Shown here piece by piece: positions 22,810 through 31,153 of a stretch of 38,908 nt of DNA. Location of the stretch: NCBI GenBank assembly GCA_020429185.1, contig JAGQLO010000010.1:1-38908 (forward strand), read 5' to 3'. The notes under the pieces were generated by a model. The model was not told the origin of the DNA, did not search any database, and saw only the letters and a list, made by a program, of their open reading frames with translations. Each line of letters begins with the position of its first letter. Position 1 is the first letter of the stretch. The translations under genes and the position numbers were made by a program. Source of the stretch: Candidatus Doudnabacteria bacterium (GTDB taxonomy: Bacteria > Patescibacteriota > JABMPQ01 > JAGQLO01).

Positions 22810-24273
22810 ATGCCTTTTTTTAGAAGCCGAAGAGAAGAACGAAAACGGAGACCGAGTCCCGAGCCAACACCAGCACCAAAACCAGAAGCCAACTTTGGCT
22901 ATACAAGATGGGCAGAAGGAGACCTCGAACGCAACGGAAACCTGCGAGGAGAATACGAAGAACCAGATGGCCCAGAACTGAAGGGATACTACCAGGGCCG
23001 ACGCATTATCAGTCGAGACACACGCATTGATGGAGGTGCCTACTTTATTACAGGCTGGAAAGGCATCAATGGTGAAATCTGTGTCGTAGACGACCGGGAA
23101 ATCCCCGGATACAGCACAGATGAACGCGCACGACTCACTCCCCGAGAAGAAGAGCAGCTTCGAGCTGAACGCCCAAACCGACTCGAACAAAGCTACCAGA
23201 ACCTTCAGGCGCAAATTGGTCAAGCCCTTGATGCAAGTCCCTCAAGAGGCGCCATTGATATGCGTGAATTGCTACAAATAGTCCACCAACACGCACGAAC
23301 AGAACTGCGATACGACCTTCAAAAAACAGAGCAAATTGCAGACGAATTCGAAGGACAAAAGATTGGACTCAACAGATTCCTAGCGGAAGGCGTAGGCGTT
23401 TGTAGACACCAAGCCCTGCTCGACGGATACATTATCGAACGCATGATCGACGAAGGAAAAATGAATGGCCAGGTCTCAGTCGACCGAAGTCAGATCGAAG
23501 GCATAGGAGGACACGCCTGGGTCCGCTATACAGATTTTCGAAACGAACCATGGATCATCGACCCCGCAGGCAACTTTGTGGGAACACTCGAAGAAGCAAA
23601 GCGTAACGCGAACCTCGCAAAATTCTACGAACGTCCAACAGACAAGCAGCAACAAGACTACGCGCCTCAGCCTAAAAACGCGCGCACATCAGGAAATCTA
23701 TCATTTGGTGAACGGCGCTACGGACGTCCACAAGAAATACGTCCGCGAGACCAGCGAGCACGCATTGATGGCAATAGATACACGACAGCAGCCCAAGAGC
23801 GTATCGAGGTACGGATTGGGGAATCTGAACACTTACGAACAATCACGGAAGAGTATCTCAAACACGTGAATCAAGGGGCGCCCCCACTCGACAATTTGCA
23901 GCAACTTGTTGACTACTACCTTCCAGAACAGACCCGCAGCGCTGAACGAGATGTCTACCCAACCGCAGACTCAACGGGCCGCATCAAACTCAGTGAATTC
24001 GTCGAGCGAGGCGTTGGGACGCCAGGCGCGAGACTTATGCTCGCTGCATCACTCCTTGAACAACTCCACGCACGAGGACTCGTTCGTGGAAGAGCTACAA
24101 TTGAATCAAACGAACCTAAGTCCGGGGAATCACGCCAGGAATGGCTTCGCTATGTAAACGGTGACGGCGAATCCGTCATTTTCGACTACCAAAACCGATT
24201 CATAGGAAATGAAAACAGAATTCAGCCCGAATGGCGCCAGTTCTACGACTATTGGAAGGCTCCTCAGCCTTAA
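22810..24273 (+). CDS. Transglutaminase-fold protein with a degenerate second copy
   Basis: This 487-residue protein starts with a basic, Pro-rich segment (1-30) and lacks a signal peptide. Residues about 150-262 are a transglutaminase-like domain: Cys198 in EGVGVCRHQALLDGY, His235 in GGHAWVRY and Asp251 in WIIDPAGNFVG form a likely Cys-His-Asp triad. Residues about 360-466 repeat the layout: RGVGTPGARLMLAASLL, SRQEWLRYVNGDG and VIFDYQNRFIG. There the Cys is replaced by Pro405 and the His by Gln443; only Asp459 remains, so the second copy is probably not catalytic. The family includes proteases, deamidases and crosslinkers; the activity is unknown. It is divergent from the HAD gene, and its stop overlaps that of convergent leuS. 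Confidence 0.75.
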   Translation: MPFFRSRREERKRRPSPEPTPAPKPEANFGYTRWAEGDLERNGNLRGEYEEPDGPELKGYYQGRRIISRDTRIDGGAYFITGWKGINGEICVVDDREIPGYSTDERARLTPREEEQLRAERPNRLEQSYQNLQAQIGQALDASPSRGAIDMRELLQIVHQHARTELRYDLQKTEQIADEFEGQKIGLNRFLAEGVGVCRHQALLDGYIIERMIDEGKMNGQVSVDRSQIEGIGGHAWVRYTDFRNEPWIIDPAGNFVGTLEEAKRNANLAKFYERPTDKQQQDYAPQPKNARTSGNLSFGERRYGRPQEIRPRDQRARIDGNRYTTAAQERIEVRIGESEHLRTITEEYLKHVNQGAPPLDNLQQLVDYYLPEQTRSAERDVYPTADSTGRIKLSEFVERGVGTPGARLMLAASLLEQLHARGLVRGRATIESNEPKSGESRQEWLRYVNGDGESVIFDYQNRFIGNENRIQPEWRQFYDYWKAPQP

Positions 24274-26711
24274 ACAATCACATTCAAAATACGGCGTGGC
24301 ACGTAGATGACTTTCTTGAGCTCAGCGTTGCCTACATGCTGCGCGTACCCAGGAAGTTGCGCCGCAATAGCGAGTGCCTCTTCTTCTGTTGCATCTGGAG
24401 CAACTTGGAACGTTCCACGCGTCTTTCCAAGAACCTGAAACGCAATGGTCACCGTTTCATCCTGCAACGCAGACTCGTCTAATTGTGGCCACTCCATCAT
24501 GGCCACCAACCCCCCGCCCCCAATCGCCTCATAGCAGGATTCCGCCAAATGTGGCGCGAACGGAGAAACGACCTTCAAAAAGACGTCGGCAACTTCCTGC
24601 GTCACGCGTACAGTTGGGTCCTCCGACAAATGATTCGCCAAAATCATCATCGCCGACACGGACGTGTTAAAGGAGAAGCCCTCAATATCTTCCTGAACCT
24701 TCTTTAAGGTCTTGTGCAACAACGTTCGAGTCTCAGAAGGTGTTTCGCCTGCTGCAAGCGATCCAGACGCAAACAGCCCCCAAACTTTATCGACAAAACG
24801 ACGCACGCCAAGCACACCACTCTGGCTCCACGGCTTTGAATCTTCAATCGGTCCAACAAACATCTCATACATACGCAGCGTGTCAGCACCGTGCTGCGCA
24901 ATCACGTCATCAGGGTTCACCACATTCCCCCACCGCTTCGACATTTTGCGGTTGTCTTCTGCCAAAATAATTCCCGGATTGCGCAATGCTTGAAACGGCT
25001 CATCGAACTCAACATACCCAAGATCGTGCAACACCATCGTGAAGAACCGCGCATACAACAAGTGAAGCACAGCATGTTCTGCCCCACCCACATACAGATC
25101 GACAGGCATCATACGAGAAAGTGCCTCTTTGCCCGCAAAGGCGTCGGCATTGTGCGGATCTGTGAAGCGGAACATATACCAACTCGAACACGCAAACCCA
25201 TCCATCGTGTCTGACTCACGACGCACGATTGTTCGATCGCTCGACAACGTACCAGCATCGTGAAGTTTCTTGGTAATGCGCTCCATGTCTTCTTTGGCGT
25301 GGAATGTCTCAGAATCTACGAGCGGCGATTCACCCGTTGGCTTAAAGTCGACATCTTCTGGCAGCAACACAGGCAATTCATCTTCTGGCAACGCATAGAC
25401 ATCCCCCTGATCGTCATACACCATCGGAATCGGCGCGCCCCAATACCGCTGACGAGAAATCAACCAGTCACGCAGCTTGTACGTTGTTTCACGAACACCT
25501 GCATTGTTCGACTCGATCCACTCAATTGCTGTTTGAATCCCAGACTTCACATCAAGACCATTCAAAAAATCTGAATGCTCCAGAAGGCCGCCTTCTTTCG
25601 CATACGGATCTTCGAGTCCCCCGATGACGTTCACAATTGGCAGATCGTACTTGTTCGCAAAGACATTGTCGCGCTCATCATGTGCTGGCACTGCCATAAT
25701 CGCTCCAGTGCCGTAGCCCATCAGAACATAGTCTGCGATCCACACCGGAACCTGCTCACCGTTTACCGGATTCATTACGAATCCACCCGTAAACACACCC
25801 GTTTTTTCATCGCTTGCCTGACGCTCCAACTCAGACTTCTTCGTTGTTGCCTCAATATACGCCTCTACTTCCGCCTGCTGCTCCGACGTGGTGAACTGCT
25901 TCACCATTGGATGCTCTGGAGCCAGCGCCATGAACGTCACGCCGAACAACGTATCTGGCCGAGTCGTAAAGACCTCTAAGACATCAGAACTATCCGCCAC
26001 AGCAAAACGAATACGAGCACCCTCACTACGACCAACCCAGTTCTCTTGCATTGCCTTAATGCCGTCTGGCCAATCAATAGTATCCAGACTCGAGATCAAT
26101 CGATCTGCATACTCAGTAATCTTAAAGAACCACTGCTCTTGTTCCTTCTGAACAACTTCCGTGTCACAACGTTCACAGCGACCATCCAACACCTGTTCGT
26201 TTGCTAACACGGTCTTGCAGGACTCACACCAATTCACCTTCGAAAGCTTTCGCTCTGCTAACTCACGCCCATGCAACAACAGGAAGAACCACTGAGTCCA
26301 TTTGTAATACTCAGGACTCGACGTATCAATTTCACGCTCCCAGTCATACGAAAGACCCGCCTTCTGAATCTGAGATCGAAAGTTATCTGTGTTCTGCTTC
26401 GTCGTCTCCTTTGGATGAACACCTGTTTTGATCGCATAATTCTCTGCCGGCAATCCAAATGCATCCCACCCCATCGGATGCAATACATTCTCCCCTTTCA
26501 TGCGCCAGTAGCGCGACACGATATCGGTTGCCGTGTATCCCTCAAGATGTCCCACATGAAGACCTGCCCCAGATGGGTACGGAAACATGTCCAGAATGTA
26601 GCGCTTTGGACGCGCATCCAAAGGATCATCAGATGTCGTAAAGGCACCAGCTTCGCGCCAGCGTTCTTGCCAAACAGCATCTTTCGATGTGTGGTCGTAA
26701 GGAGTAGCCAT
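24270..26711 (-). CDS. leuS: Leucyl-tRNA synthetase
   Basis: Class I synthetase charging tRNA-Leu, two of whose substrates are encoded in this window. The 813-residue protein has the HIGH motif as HVGH (52-55), a zinc-knuckle region (CESCKTVLANEQVLDGRCERC), the CP1 editing domain (TTRPDTLFGVTFMALAPEHP, GYGTGAIMAVPAHDERD), and the KMSKS loop as KMSKRWGN near residue 588 with Arg replacing the second Ser. The anticodon-binding and C-terminal domains follow (ending YVPRRILNVIV). Start MATPYDHTSK; the promoter is 28 bp upstream. The stop overlaps the stop of the convergent transglutaminase-fold gene and no terminator is visible. Confidence 0.97.
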   Translation of the reverse strand: MATPYDHTSKDAVWQERWREAGAFTTSDDPLDARPKRYILDMFPYPSGAGLHVGHLEGYTATDIVSRYWRMKGENVLHPMGWDAFGLPAENYAIKTGVHPKETTKQNTDNFRSQIQKAGLSYDWEREIDTSSPEYYKWTQWFFLLLHGRELAERKLSKVNWCESCKTVLANEQVLDGRCERCDTEVVQKEQEQWFFKITEYADRLISSLDTIDWPDGIKAMQENWVGRSEGARIRFAVADSSDVLEVFTTRPDTLFGVTFMALAPEHPMVKQFTTSEQQAEVEAYIEATTKKSELERQASDEKTGVFTGGFVMNPVNGEQVPVWIADYVLMGYGTGAIMAVPAHDERDNVFANKYDLPIVNVIGGLEDPYAKEGGLLEHSDFLNGLDVKSGIQTAIEWIESNNAGVRETTYKLRDWLISRQRYWGAPIPMVYDDQGDVYALPEDELPVLLPEDVDFKPTGESPLVDSETFHAKEDMERITKKLHDAGTLSSDRTIVRRESDTMDGFACSSWYMFRFTDPHNADAFAGKEALSRMMPVDLYVGGAEHAVLHLLYARFFTMVLHDLGYVEFDEPFQALRNPGIILAEDNRKMSKRWGNVVNPDDVIAQHGADTLRMYEMFVGPIEDSKPWSQSGVLGVRRFVDKVWGLFASGSLAAGETPSETRTLLHKTLKKVQEDIEGFSFNTSVSAMMILANHLSEDPTVRVTQEVADVFLKVVSPFAPHLAESCYEAIGGGGLVAMMEWPQLDESALQDETVTIAFQVLGKTRGTFQVAPDATEEEALAIAAQLPGYAQHVGNAELKKVIYVPRRILNVIV

Positions 26712-26739
26712 AACAGGTCGTAATCAATGCAATACAACA

Positions 26740-26768
26740 AGTGTAGAGATCGGACTCTACATCAGCAA
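26740..26768 (-). promoter_or_regulatory. leuS promoter
   Basis: Minus strand: TTGCTG, 17 bp, TACACT. It lies 28 bp before the ATG, so the leader is about 20 nt. The -35 box is a few bases after the tatD stop. Confidence 0.65.
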
Positions 26769-26771
26769 GAT

Positions 26772-27584
26772 CTAAAAGAGTTGAGGTTCCGGAAGCGAAA
26801 ACAGTGCACGCGTATTCTCAGTCGTTGCAAGAGCAACCTCCTCAACAGAAAGTCCCTTCAGTTCAGCCACTTTCTCAGCAACATGAATAACATGTGCCGG
26901 TTCGTTCGGACGTTTGCCCCGATGTGGAACGGGAGTCAAAAACGGAGCATCTGTTTCAAGCAGAATACGATCAAGAGGAAGCTCTTGAACCACCTCATCG
27001 AGCGACGCATCGCCAAACGTATGAATGCCATTCAGGCCAATCGACCAGCCTTGTTCAAGAACCTGCTTTGCCTCAAACAGATCTCCTGTAAACGAATGCA
27101 CAACACCACGTAGCTCATCCGCATAGTCCGCCAATATCGGCAGCGCGTCATCAAATGCCTCACGAATATGAAACACAACGGGCAAACCAAGCTCTCTCGC
27201 TAATTCTAACTGTGCACGCAGCAATGGCTTCTGCTGTTCTGCCGTCGCCGCATGTTCAGGTCGATGATAATCAAGTCCGCATTCCCCAATCGCCTTCACA
27301 CGATCAGTGGATTGAGCCAATTCGCGCAATCGAACAACCGCCTGATCTGGATCAACTAGATCGGGACCTTCTTGCCCATCTCCCCCGTAGGTTTCCGGGT
27401 GTACCCCAATCGCCGCGAATACTTGTTCATGTTGTTGAGCAATCTGAATAGCCGCCTCCGCACGCGAAAGCGAACACCCAATCGTGAGCATCTGAACAAC
27501 ACCCACAGCAGAAGCGCGCGCAAGAACCTCATCGACCTGCCCGACAAAATCGTCGAATTCAAGATGGCAATGTGAATCAATCAT
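26772..27584 (-). CDS. tatD: TatD-family metal-dependent DNase
   Basis: TIM-barrel hydrolase of the TatD family (3'-5' exonuclease; also D-aminoacyl-tRNA deacylase activity in some members). The 270-residue protein opens MIDSHCHLEFDD (HxH metal motif). It continues with AIGVHPE, AIGECGLDYH, FHIREAFDDALPIL, GVVHSFTGD, IGLNGIHTF and LLETDAPFLTPVPHRGKRNEP-like residues (PHRGKRPNEPAHV). All expected metal ligands are visible. The ATG overlaps the TGA of metG by one base, so translation is probably coupled. metG-tatD neighbours are common in bacteria. Confidence 0.95.
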   Translation of the reverse strand: MIDSHCHLEFDDFVGQVDEVLARASAVGVVQMLTIGCSLSRAEAAIQIAQQHEQVFAAIGVHPETYGGDGQEGPDLVDPDQAVVRLRELAQSTDRVKAIGECGLDYHRPEHAATAEQQKPLLRAQLELARELGLPVVFHIREAFDDALPILADYADELRGVVHSFTGDLFEAKQVLEQGWSIGLNGIHTFGDASLDEVVQELPLDRILLETDAPFLTPVPHRGKRPNEPAHVIHVAEKVAELKGLSVEEVALATTENTRALFSLPEPQLF

Positions 27585-29092
27585 CACTCAGACTCAATAC
27601 GTGGAAACAATGGCTCTTCGGTACGTACTGTAAAGACCGCCGAAGCAGACGTCTCACCCTGCTCACTCAATCCAAGACCAATACGATCAGCAATCTTTGC
27701 GGAAGCTTCTGGGAAGAACGGGTAGCTAAACACTGCCAACGCCTGAAGTCCACCAAGTAAATCAGCGAACAATGCTTCGAGCGCCTGGCGGTTTGCCTCA
27801 TCCTTTGCCAACTTCCAAGGCTCACGCTCTTCAATCAACGCATTCGCACGTTCAACAAGCGCAAAGACAGATTCAAGTGCCAAGTCTGGCCGAAACGCAG
27901 TAAACGCATCCTCAATCTTGGCGTCGAGTTCTTTCACGAGTGGTAACAGAATAGCGTCGCCCACCAGCGCATCTGCACGAACAGAACCCTCAAGATATTT
28001 TTCAGCCATCGAGGTCACTCGATGCACCAAGTTTCCAAGATCATTCGCAAGCGCCGCATTGTACTGCTCATCAAACTGCCCCGCCTTCACATCTCCATCT
28101 TGCCCAAATGGGAACTGGCTCAAAATCAGGTACCGCGCACCATCAGAGCCATAGCGATCCACCAGCTCATTTGGGTCGACTACATTTCCAATCGTCTTCG
28201 ACATCTTTTGTCCGTCCACGGTAAAGAAGCCGTGAGCAAACACCTGCCGTGGTGGATCAATCCCAAGTGCCAACAACAGTGCTGGCCAGTAGACAGCGTG
28301 GAACTTAATGATGTCCTTTCCCACTACGTTCACCCCAGGCCAATACTTCGTAAATGCCTCGTCGTTGTTAGAGCCATAACCAAGACCGGTGATGTAGTTG
28401 AAGAGCGCTTCTACCCACACGTACGACACCTGATCCTCGGCAAACGGCAGCGGAACGCCCCACGTAACACGCTGACGAGATACAGAAAAGTCATCCATTC
28501 CCTGCTTAAAGAGTCCAAGAACCTCGGACTTCATATGTGCAGGTCGAACAAGAAGTTCGTCGCTCTCGATTAATGCCTGTACCCGAGGCAAAAAATCAGA
28601 CAACTTGAAGAACCAGTTCTTCTCAGACAATTCCTCTGGCTTCTTCTTGTGGTCTGGACAGTTCCCTTCTTCGTCTAGCTCCTTCTCAGTAATAAACTTC
28701 TCACACCCCGTGCAGTAGAGACCTGTGTATTCGTCTTCGTATAGAAATCCCCCGTCATACAGTTGCTGAAAAATCGCACGGGCACGATCTTTGTGCTCCT
28801 TAGAACTCGTACGCCAAAACGTATCATTCGTAATGCTCAACCGGTCCCACGCCAATCGGAACGTGGCAGACATTTCATCTACAAACTCTTGCGGAGTCTG
28901 ACCAGCCTCTTCTGCCTTTTCAGCATTCTTCGCTCCATGCTCGTCGGTTCCAACCTGGAAATACACATCTTTCCCACGAGAACGCCAATAGCGCGCCACG
29001 GCATCAGTAGCAACAGTCGTGTAGGCGTGCCCCAAATGAGGCTTGCCATTCACGTAATAGATTGGATTAAACAGAGAAACGCGCTCAGACAT
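27584..29092 (-). CDS. metG: Methionyl-tRNA synthetase
   Basis: Class I synthetase charging initiator and elongator tRNA-Met. The 502-residue protein has the HIGH motif as HLGH (19-22) within YVNGKPHLGHAYTT, GTDEHG, a single zinc-knuckle type insert (CTGCEKFITEKELDEEGNCPDH) and the KMSKS loop KMSKTIGN near residue 295. The C-terminal dimerising EMAP-like domain of longer MetRS forms is absent. Start MSERVSLFNPIYYVNGK; a TTGCGA-18-TATACT promoter lies upstream. It is the first gene of metG-tatD. Confidence 0.97.
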   Translation of the reverse strand: MSERVSLFNPIYYVNGKPHLGHAYTTVATDAVARYWRSRGKDVYFQVGTDEHGAKNAEKAEEAGQTPQEFVDEMSATFRLAWDRLSITNDTFWRTSSKEHKDRARAIFQQLYDGGFLYEDEYTGLYCTGCEKFITEKELDEEGNCPDHKKKPEELSEKNWFFKLSDFLPRVQALIESDELLVRPAHMKSEVLGLFKQGMDDFSVSRQRVTWGVPLPFAEDQVSYVWVEALFNYITGLGYGSNNDEAFTKYWPGVNVVGKDIIKFHAVYWPALLLALGIDPPRQVFAHGFFTVDGQKMSKTIGNVVDPNELVDRYGSDGARYLILSQFPFGQDGDVKAGQFDEQYNAALANDLGNLVHRVTSMAEKYLEGSVRADALVGDAILLPLVKELDAKIEDAFTAFRPDLALESVFALVERANALIEEREPWKLAKDEANRQALEALFADLLGGLQALAVFSYPFFPEASAKIADRIGLGLSEQGETSASAVFTVRTEEPLFPRIESE

Positions 29093-29123
29093 AGACAAAA
29101 ACAAAGAATAGCGTGCAACACGC

Positions 29124-29153
29124 AGTATAGACCTCGATCAATCGAAGTCGCAA
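29124..29153 (-). promoter_or_regulatory. metG promoter
   Basis: Minus strand: TTGCGA, 18 bp, TATACT, giving a leader of about 25 nt without a Shine-Dalgarno sequence. Confidence 0.6.
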
Positions 29154-29174
29154 CTGCAAACTACTCAACTACCC

Positions 29175-29909
29175 TTAGGAATGCGGACGATCAACAATGA
29201 CCACAAACTCTCCTCGCGCCTTTTCTGGAAGCTGCTCAAGTAATTCTACCGGCGTTCCCCGTAAGACCTCCTCGTGTAACTTCGTAAGCTCACGCGCCAA
29301 CACAACCAAACGATCCCCAACCTGCTCAGCCAACGCTTCAACTGTTTTACGAATACGATGCGGCGATTCATACAACACGACAACTTCCTTGCGTTCTGCA
29401 AGCGCAGAAAAGAATGTCTGACGTCCCTTTTTCACAGGAGGAAATCCCAAGAACGTATAGGTCGTGCAATTGAGACCTGCTACAGACAATGCTGCCGTGA
29501 CAGCGGAAGGACCTGCCACAACTTCAACAGGAAGATTCGCCTCTCGAACAGCATCCACAAGCCTCCATCCCGGATCCGAGATGCAGGGCGTACCCGCATC
29601 AGTCACCAACACACACGAACGCCCCTCTTGGATTGAGCGAACGATACGATCCACTTCTTGATCGAGCGAGTGCTGGTGAAATTGCTGTAACCGATAGTCT
29701 CCCGTCGCATTCTCAACCGGCAACACATACCGATCAAACACCTTCCGGGTTACACGCGTATCTTCGCACAAAACAACATCCACATCACGCAACAGTCGCA
29801 ACAGTCGCAACGTAACATCTTCGAGATTACCAATTGGTGTTGCCGCAACAAATAACCGGCCCTGTAGCGAGGACGGATCGGAAACTGGCAGTGAAAGCGA
29901 GTCAGACAT
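29175..29909 (-). CDS. rsmI: 16S rRNA 2'-O-ribose C1402 methyltransferase RsmI
   Basis: SAM-dependent methyltransferase acting on C1402 of 16S rRNA. The 244-residue protein has the family opening GRLFVAATPIGNLEDVTLR, DVDVVLCEDTRVTRKV, VTDAGTPCISDPGWRLV, VVAGPSAVTAALSVAGL, FLGFPPVKKGRQTF, YESPHRI and VVLARELTKLHEEVLRG. The start at 29909 (MSDSLSLPV) directly follows the stop of the AI-2E-family gene with one base between. Longer in-frame starts would overlap that gene. It is therefore the second gene of an operon. Confidence 0.95.
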   Translation of the reverse strand: MSDSLSLPVSDPSSLQGRLFVAATPIGNLEDVTLRLLRLLRDVDVVLCEDTRVTRKVFDRYVLPVENATGDYRLQQFHQHSLDQEVDRIVRSIQEGRSCVLVTDAGTPCISDPGWRLVDAVREANLPVEVVAGPSAVTAALSVAGLNCTTYTFLGFPPVKKGRQTFFSALAERKEVVVLYESPHRIRKTVEALAEQVGDRLVVLARELTKLHEEVLRGTPVELLEQLPEKARGEFVVIVDRPHS

Positions 29910-29910
29910 A

Positions 29911-31074
29911 CTAGGTTTCATCTCCCTCTTTTTCGGACGGCTTTCCCTTCTTAGAGCCATCACGGCCGAACGAAGAAAACATCCCCTTTCCATCTTCAGA
30001 AGGCTTGAAGAAGCGTACTTCTCGAGCGCCGCGCGACTTCAATCGATCCTCAAGTCGCTCGGTTTCATGAAACAAGTCACCCAAAAACACCGTTGCCGCT
30101 GTCACAAGCGGCACAGCCAGAATCGCACCCAACACACCAGCCAACTGAGCACCAATCAAAATCGCCAAAATCACAATCAATGGATTGAGCCCAAGAACTT
30201 TCCCCATGATACGAGGCTGCAACACATGGTTCTCCAGTTGCTGGATGATTACGTACGCCACCACAACAAGTGCAGCTGTGAGTGGAGATACCGTAAAGGC
30301 AATCAGCGTTGCCGGAACGGCAGACAGGATAGGACCAATGTAGGGCACTACTTCGAATAATCCGGCGAGCATGGCAAGCACCAGTGCGTTTGGTACATGC
30401 AGCGCAGAAAGCACCACAAACGTCAGCACAAAGATCACAAGTGCCAGGATCAGCTGCCCACGCAGCCACAATCCCATCTGCTTTTGCATGCGCCCTGTAA
30501 GATCCGAGACATACAATCGATGTCGCGACGGAACAATAGAACGAATAAATCCCTTGAAACTGTCTTCCTGAACAGAAAAGTAGAATGCGAGTACCAACAC
30601 AATCAGGAACGAAAAGAATCCACGGATCGTACTCGAAAGTGCATCCGTCACACCCGCAAGCGAGTCGCTTACCGTACCCGTCAGCGACCCAACGATGTCG
30701 CCGTTCACCAAATCCTGAGGAGAAACACTCAACAAGCCACCCAACCAAATCGCAAGCTTATCAAGATACTCAGGCGCCAACGTCAGCAACTCCTGGATCT
30801 GCTCCGCGACAGCCGGTGCCAACACACTCACAATCACAACCAAGATTCCAATCAACACGATATACACGAACAACACCGTAAGCGCTCGAGGAATCTTGCG
30901 ACGATGCAACCAATCGACGAGCGGATCAAGTGCCGACGCAATCACGATGGCAATAAAAATCAACAACAAGAGCTCACGCACCAAAAACAAGAAGCCGGCC
31001 GCAATCGCGAGAATTGCAAGCTTCAAAAACGTCCCGTAGGAAACATCAATGTGAACACTTTTTGGCTTCGCCAT
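29911..31074 (-). CDS. AI-2E/PerM-family membrane protein
   Basis: This 387-residue integral membrane protein has about eight transmembrane segments: a pair near 15-45, one near 65-90, then a cytoplasmic or periplasmic amphipathic region, then five or so from about 150 to 330. LSALHVPNALVLAMLAGLFEVVPYIGPILSAVPA and ENHVLQPRIMGKVLGLNPLIVI are hallmarks of the AI-2E transporter-like family. Members include exporters and Na+/H+ antiporter-like proteins; the substrate is unknown. The charged tail ends KKGKPSEKEGDET. It is the first gene before rsmI. The promoter ends 6 nt before the ATG, predicting a leaderless mRNA although GGAGG sits right next to the ATG. Confidence 0.9.
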   Translation of the reverse strand: MAKPKSVHIDVSYGTFLKLAILAIAAGFLFLVRELLLLIFIAIVIASALDPLVDWLHRRKIPRALTVLFVYIVLIGILVVIVSVLAPAVAEQIQELLTLAPEYLDKLAIWLGGLLSVSPQDLVNGDIVGSLTGTVSDSLAGVTDALSSTIRGFFSFLIVLVLAFYFSVQEDSFKGFIRSIVPSRHRLYVSDLTGRMQKQMGLWLRGQLILALVIFVLTFVVLSALHVPNALVLAMLAGLFEVVPYIGPILSAVPATLIAFTVSPLTAALVVVAYVIIQQLENHVLQPRIMGKVLGLNPLIVILAILIGAQLAGVLGAILAVPLVTAATVFLGDLFHETERLEDRLKSRGAREVRFFKPSEDGKGMFSSFGRDGSKKGKPSEKEGDET

Positions 31075-31080
31075 GCCTCC

Positions 31081-31108
31081 AGACTAGCGCAGGCCCAAAA
31101 GACCGCAA
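31081..31108 (-). promoter_or_regulatory. Promoter of AI-2E-family gene, predicted leaderless
   Basis: Minus strand: TTGCGG, 16 bp, TAGTCT, 6 nt, ATG. GGAGG lies within the 6 nt but is too close to the ATG to act as a normal Shine-Dalgarno sequence. Confidence 0.55.
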
Positions 31109-31153
31109 CCTCTACAGAATACACGTCAGACGACCGAGCTGTATTCGCCCAAA

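Noticed and set aside
29786-29811. Tandem CGCAACAGT repeats in rsmI
   Set aside because: They encode the normal LRLLRLLRD helix at the expected family length, so they are ordinary coding sequence.
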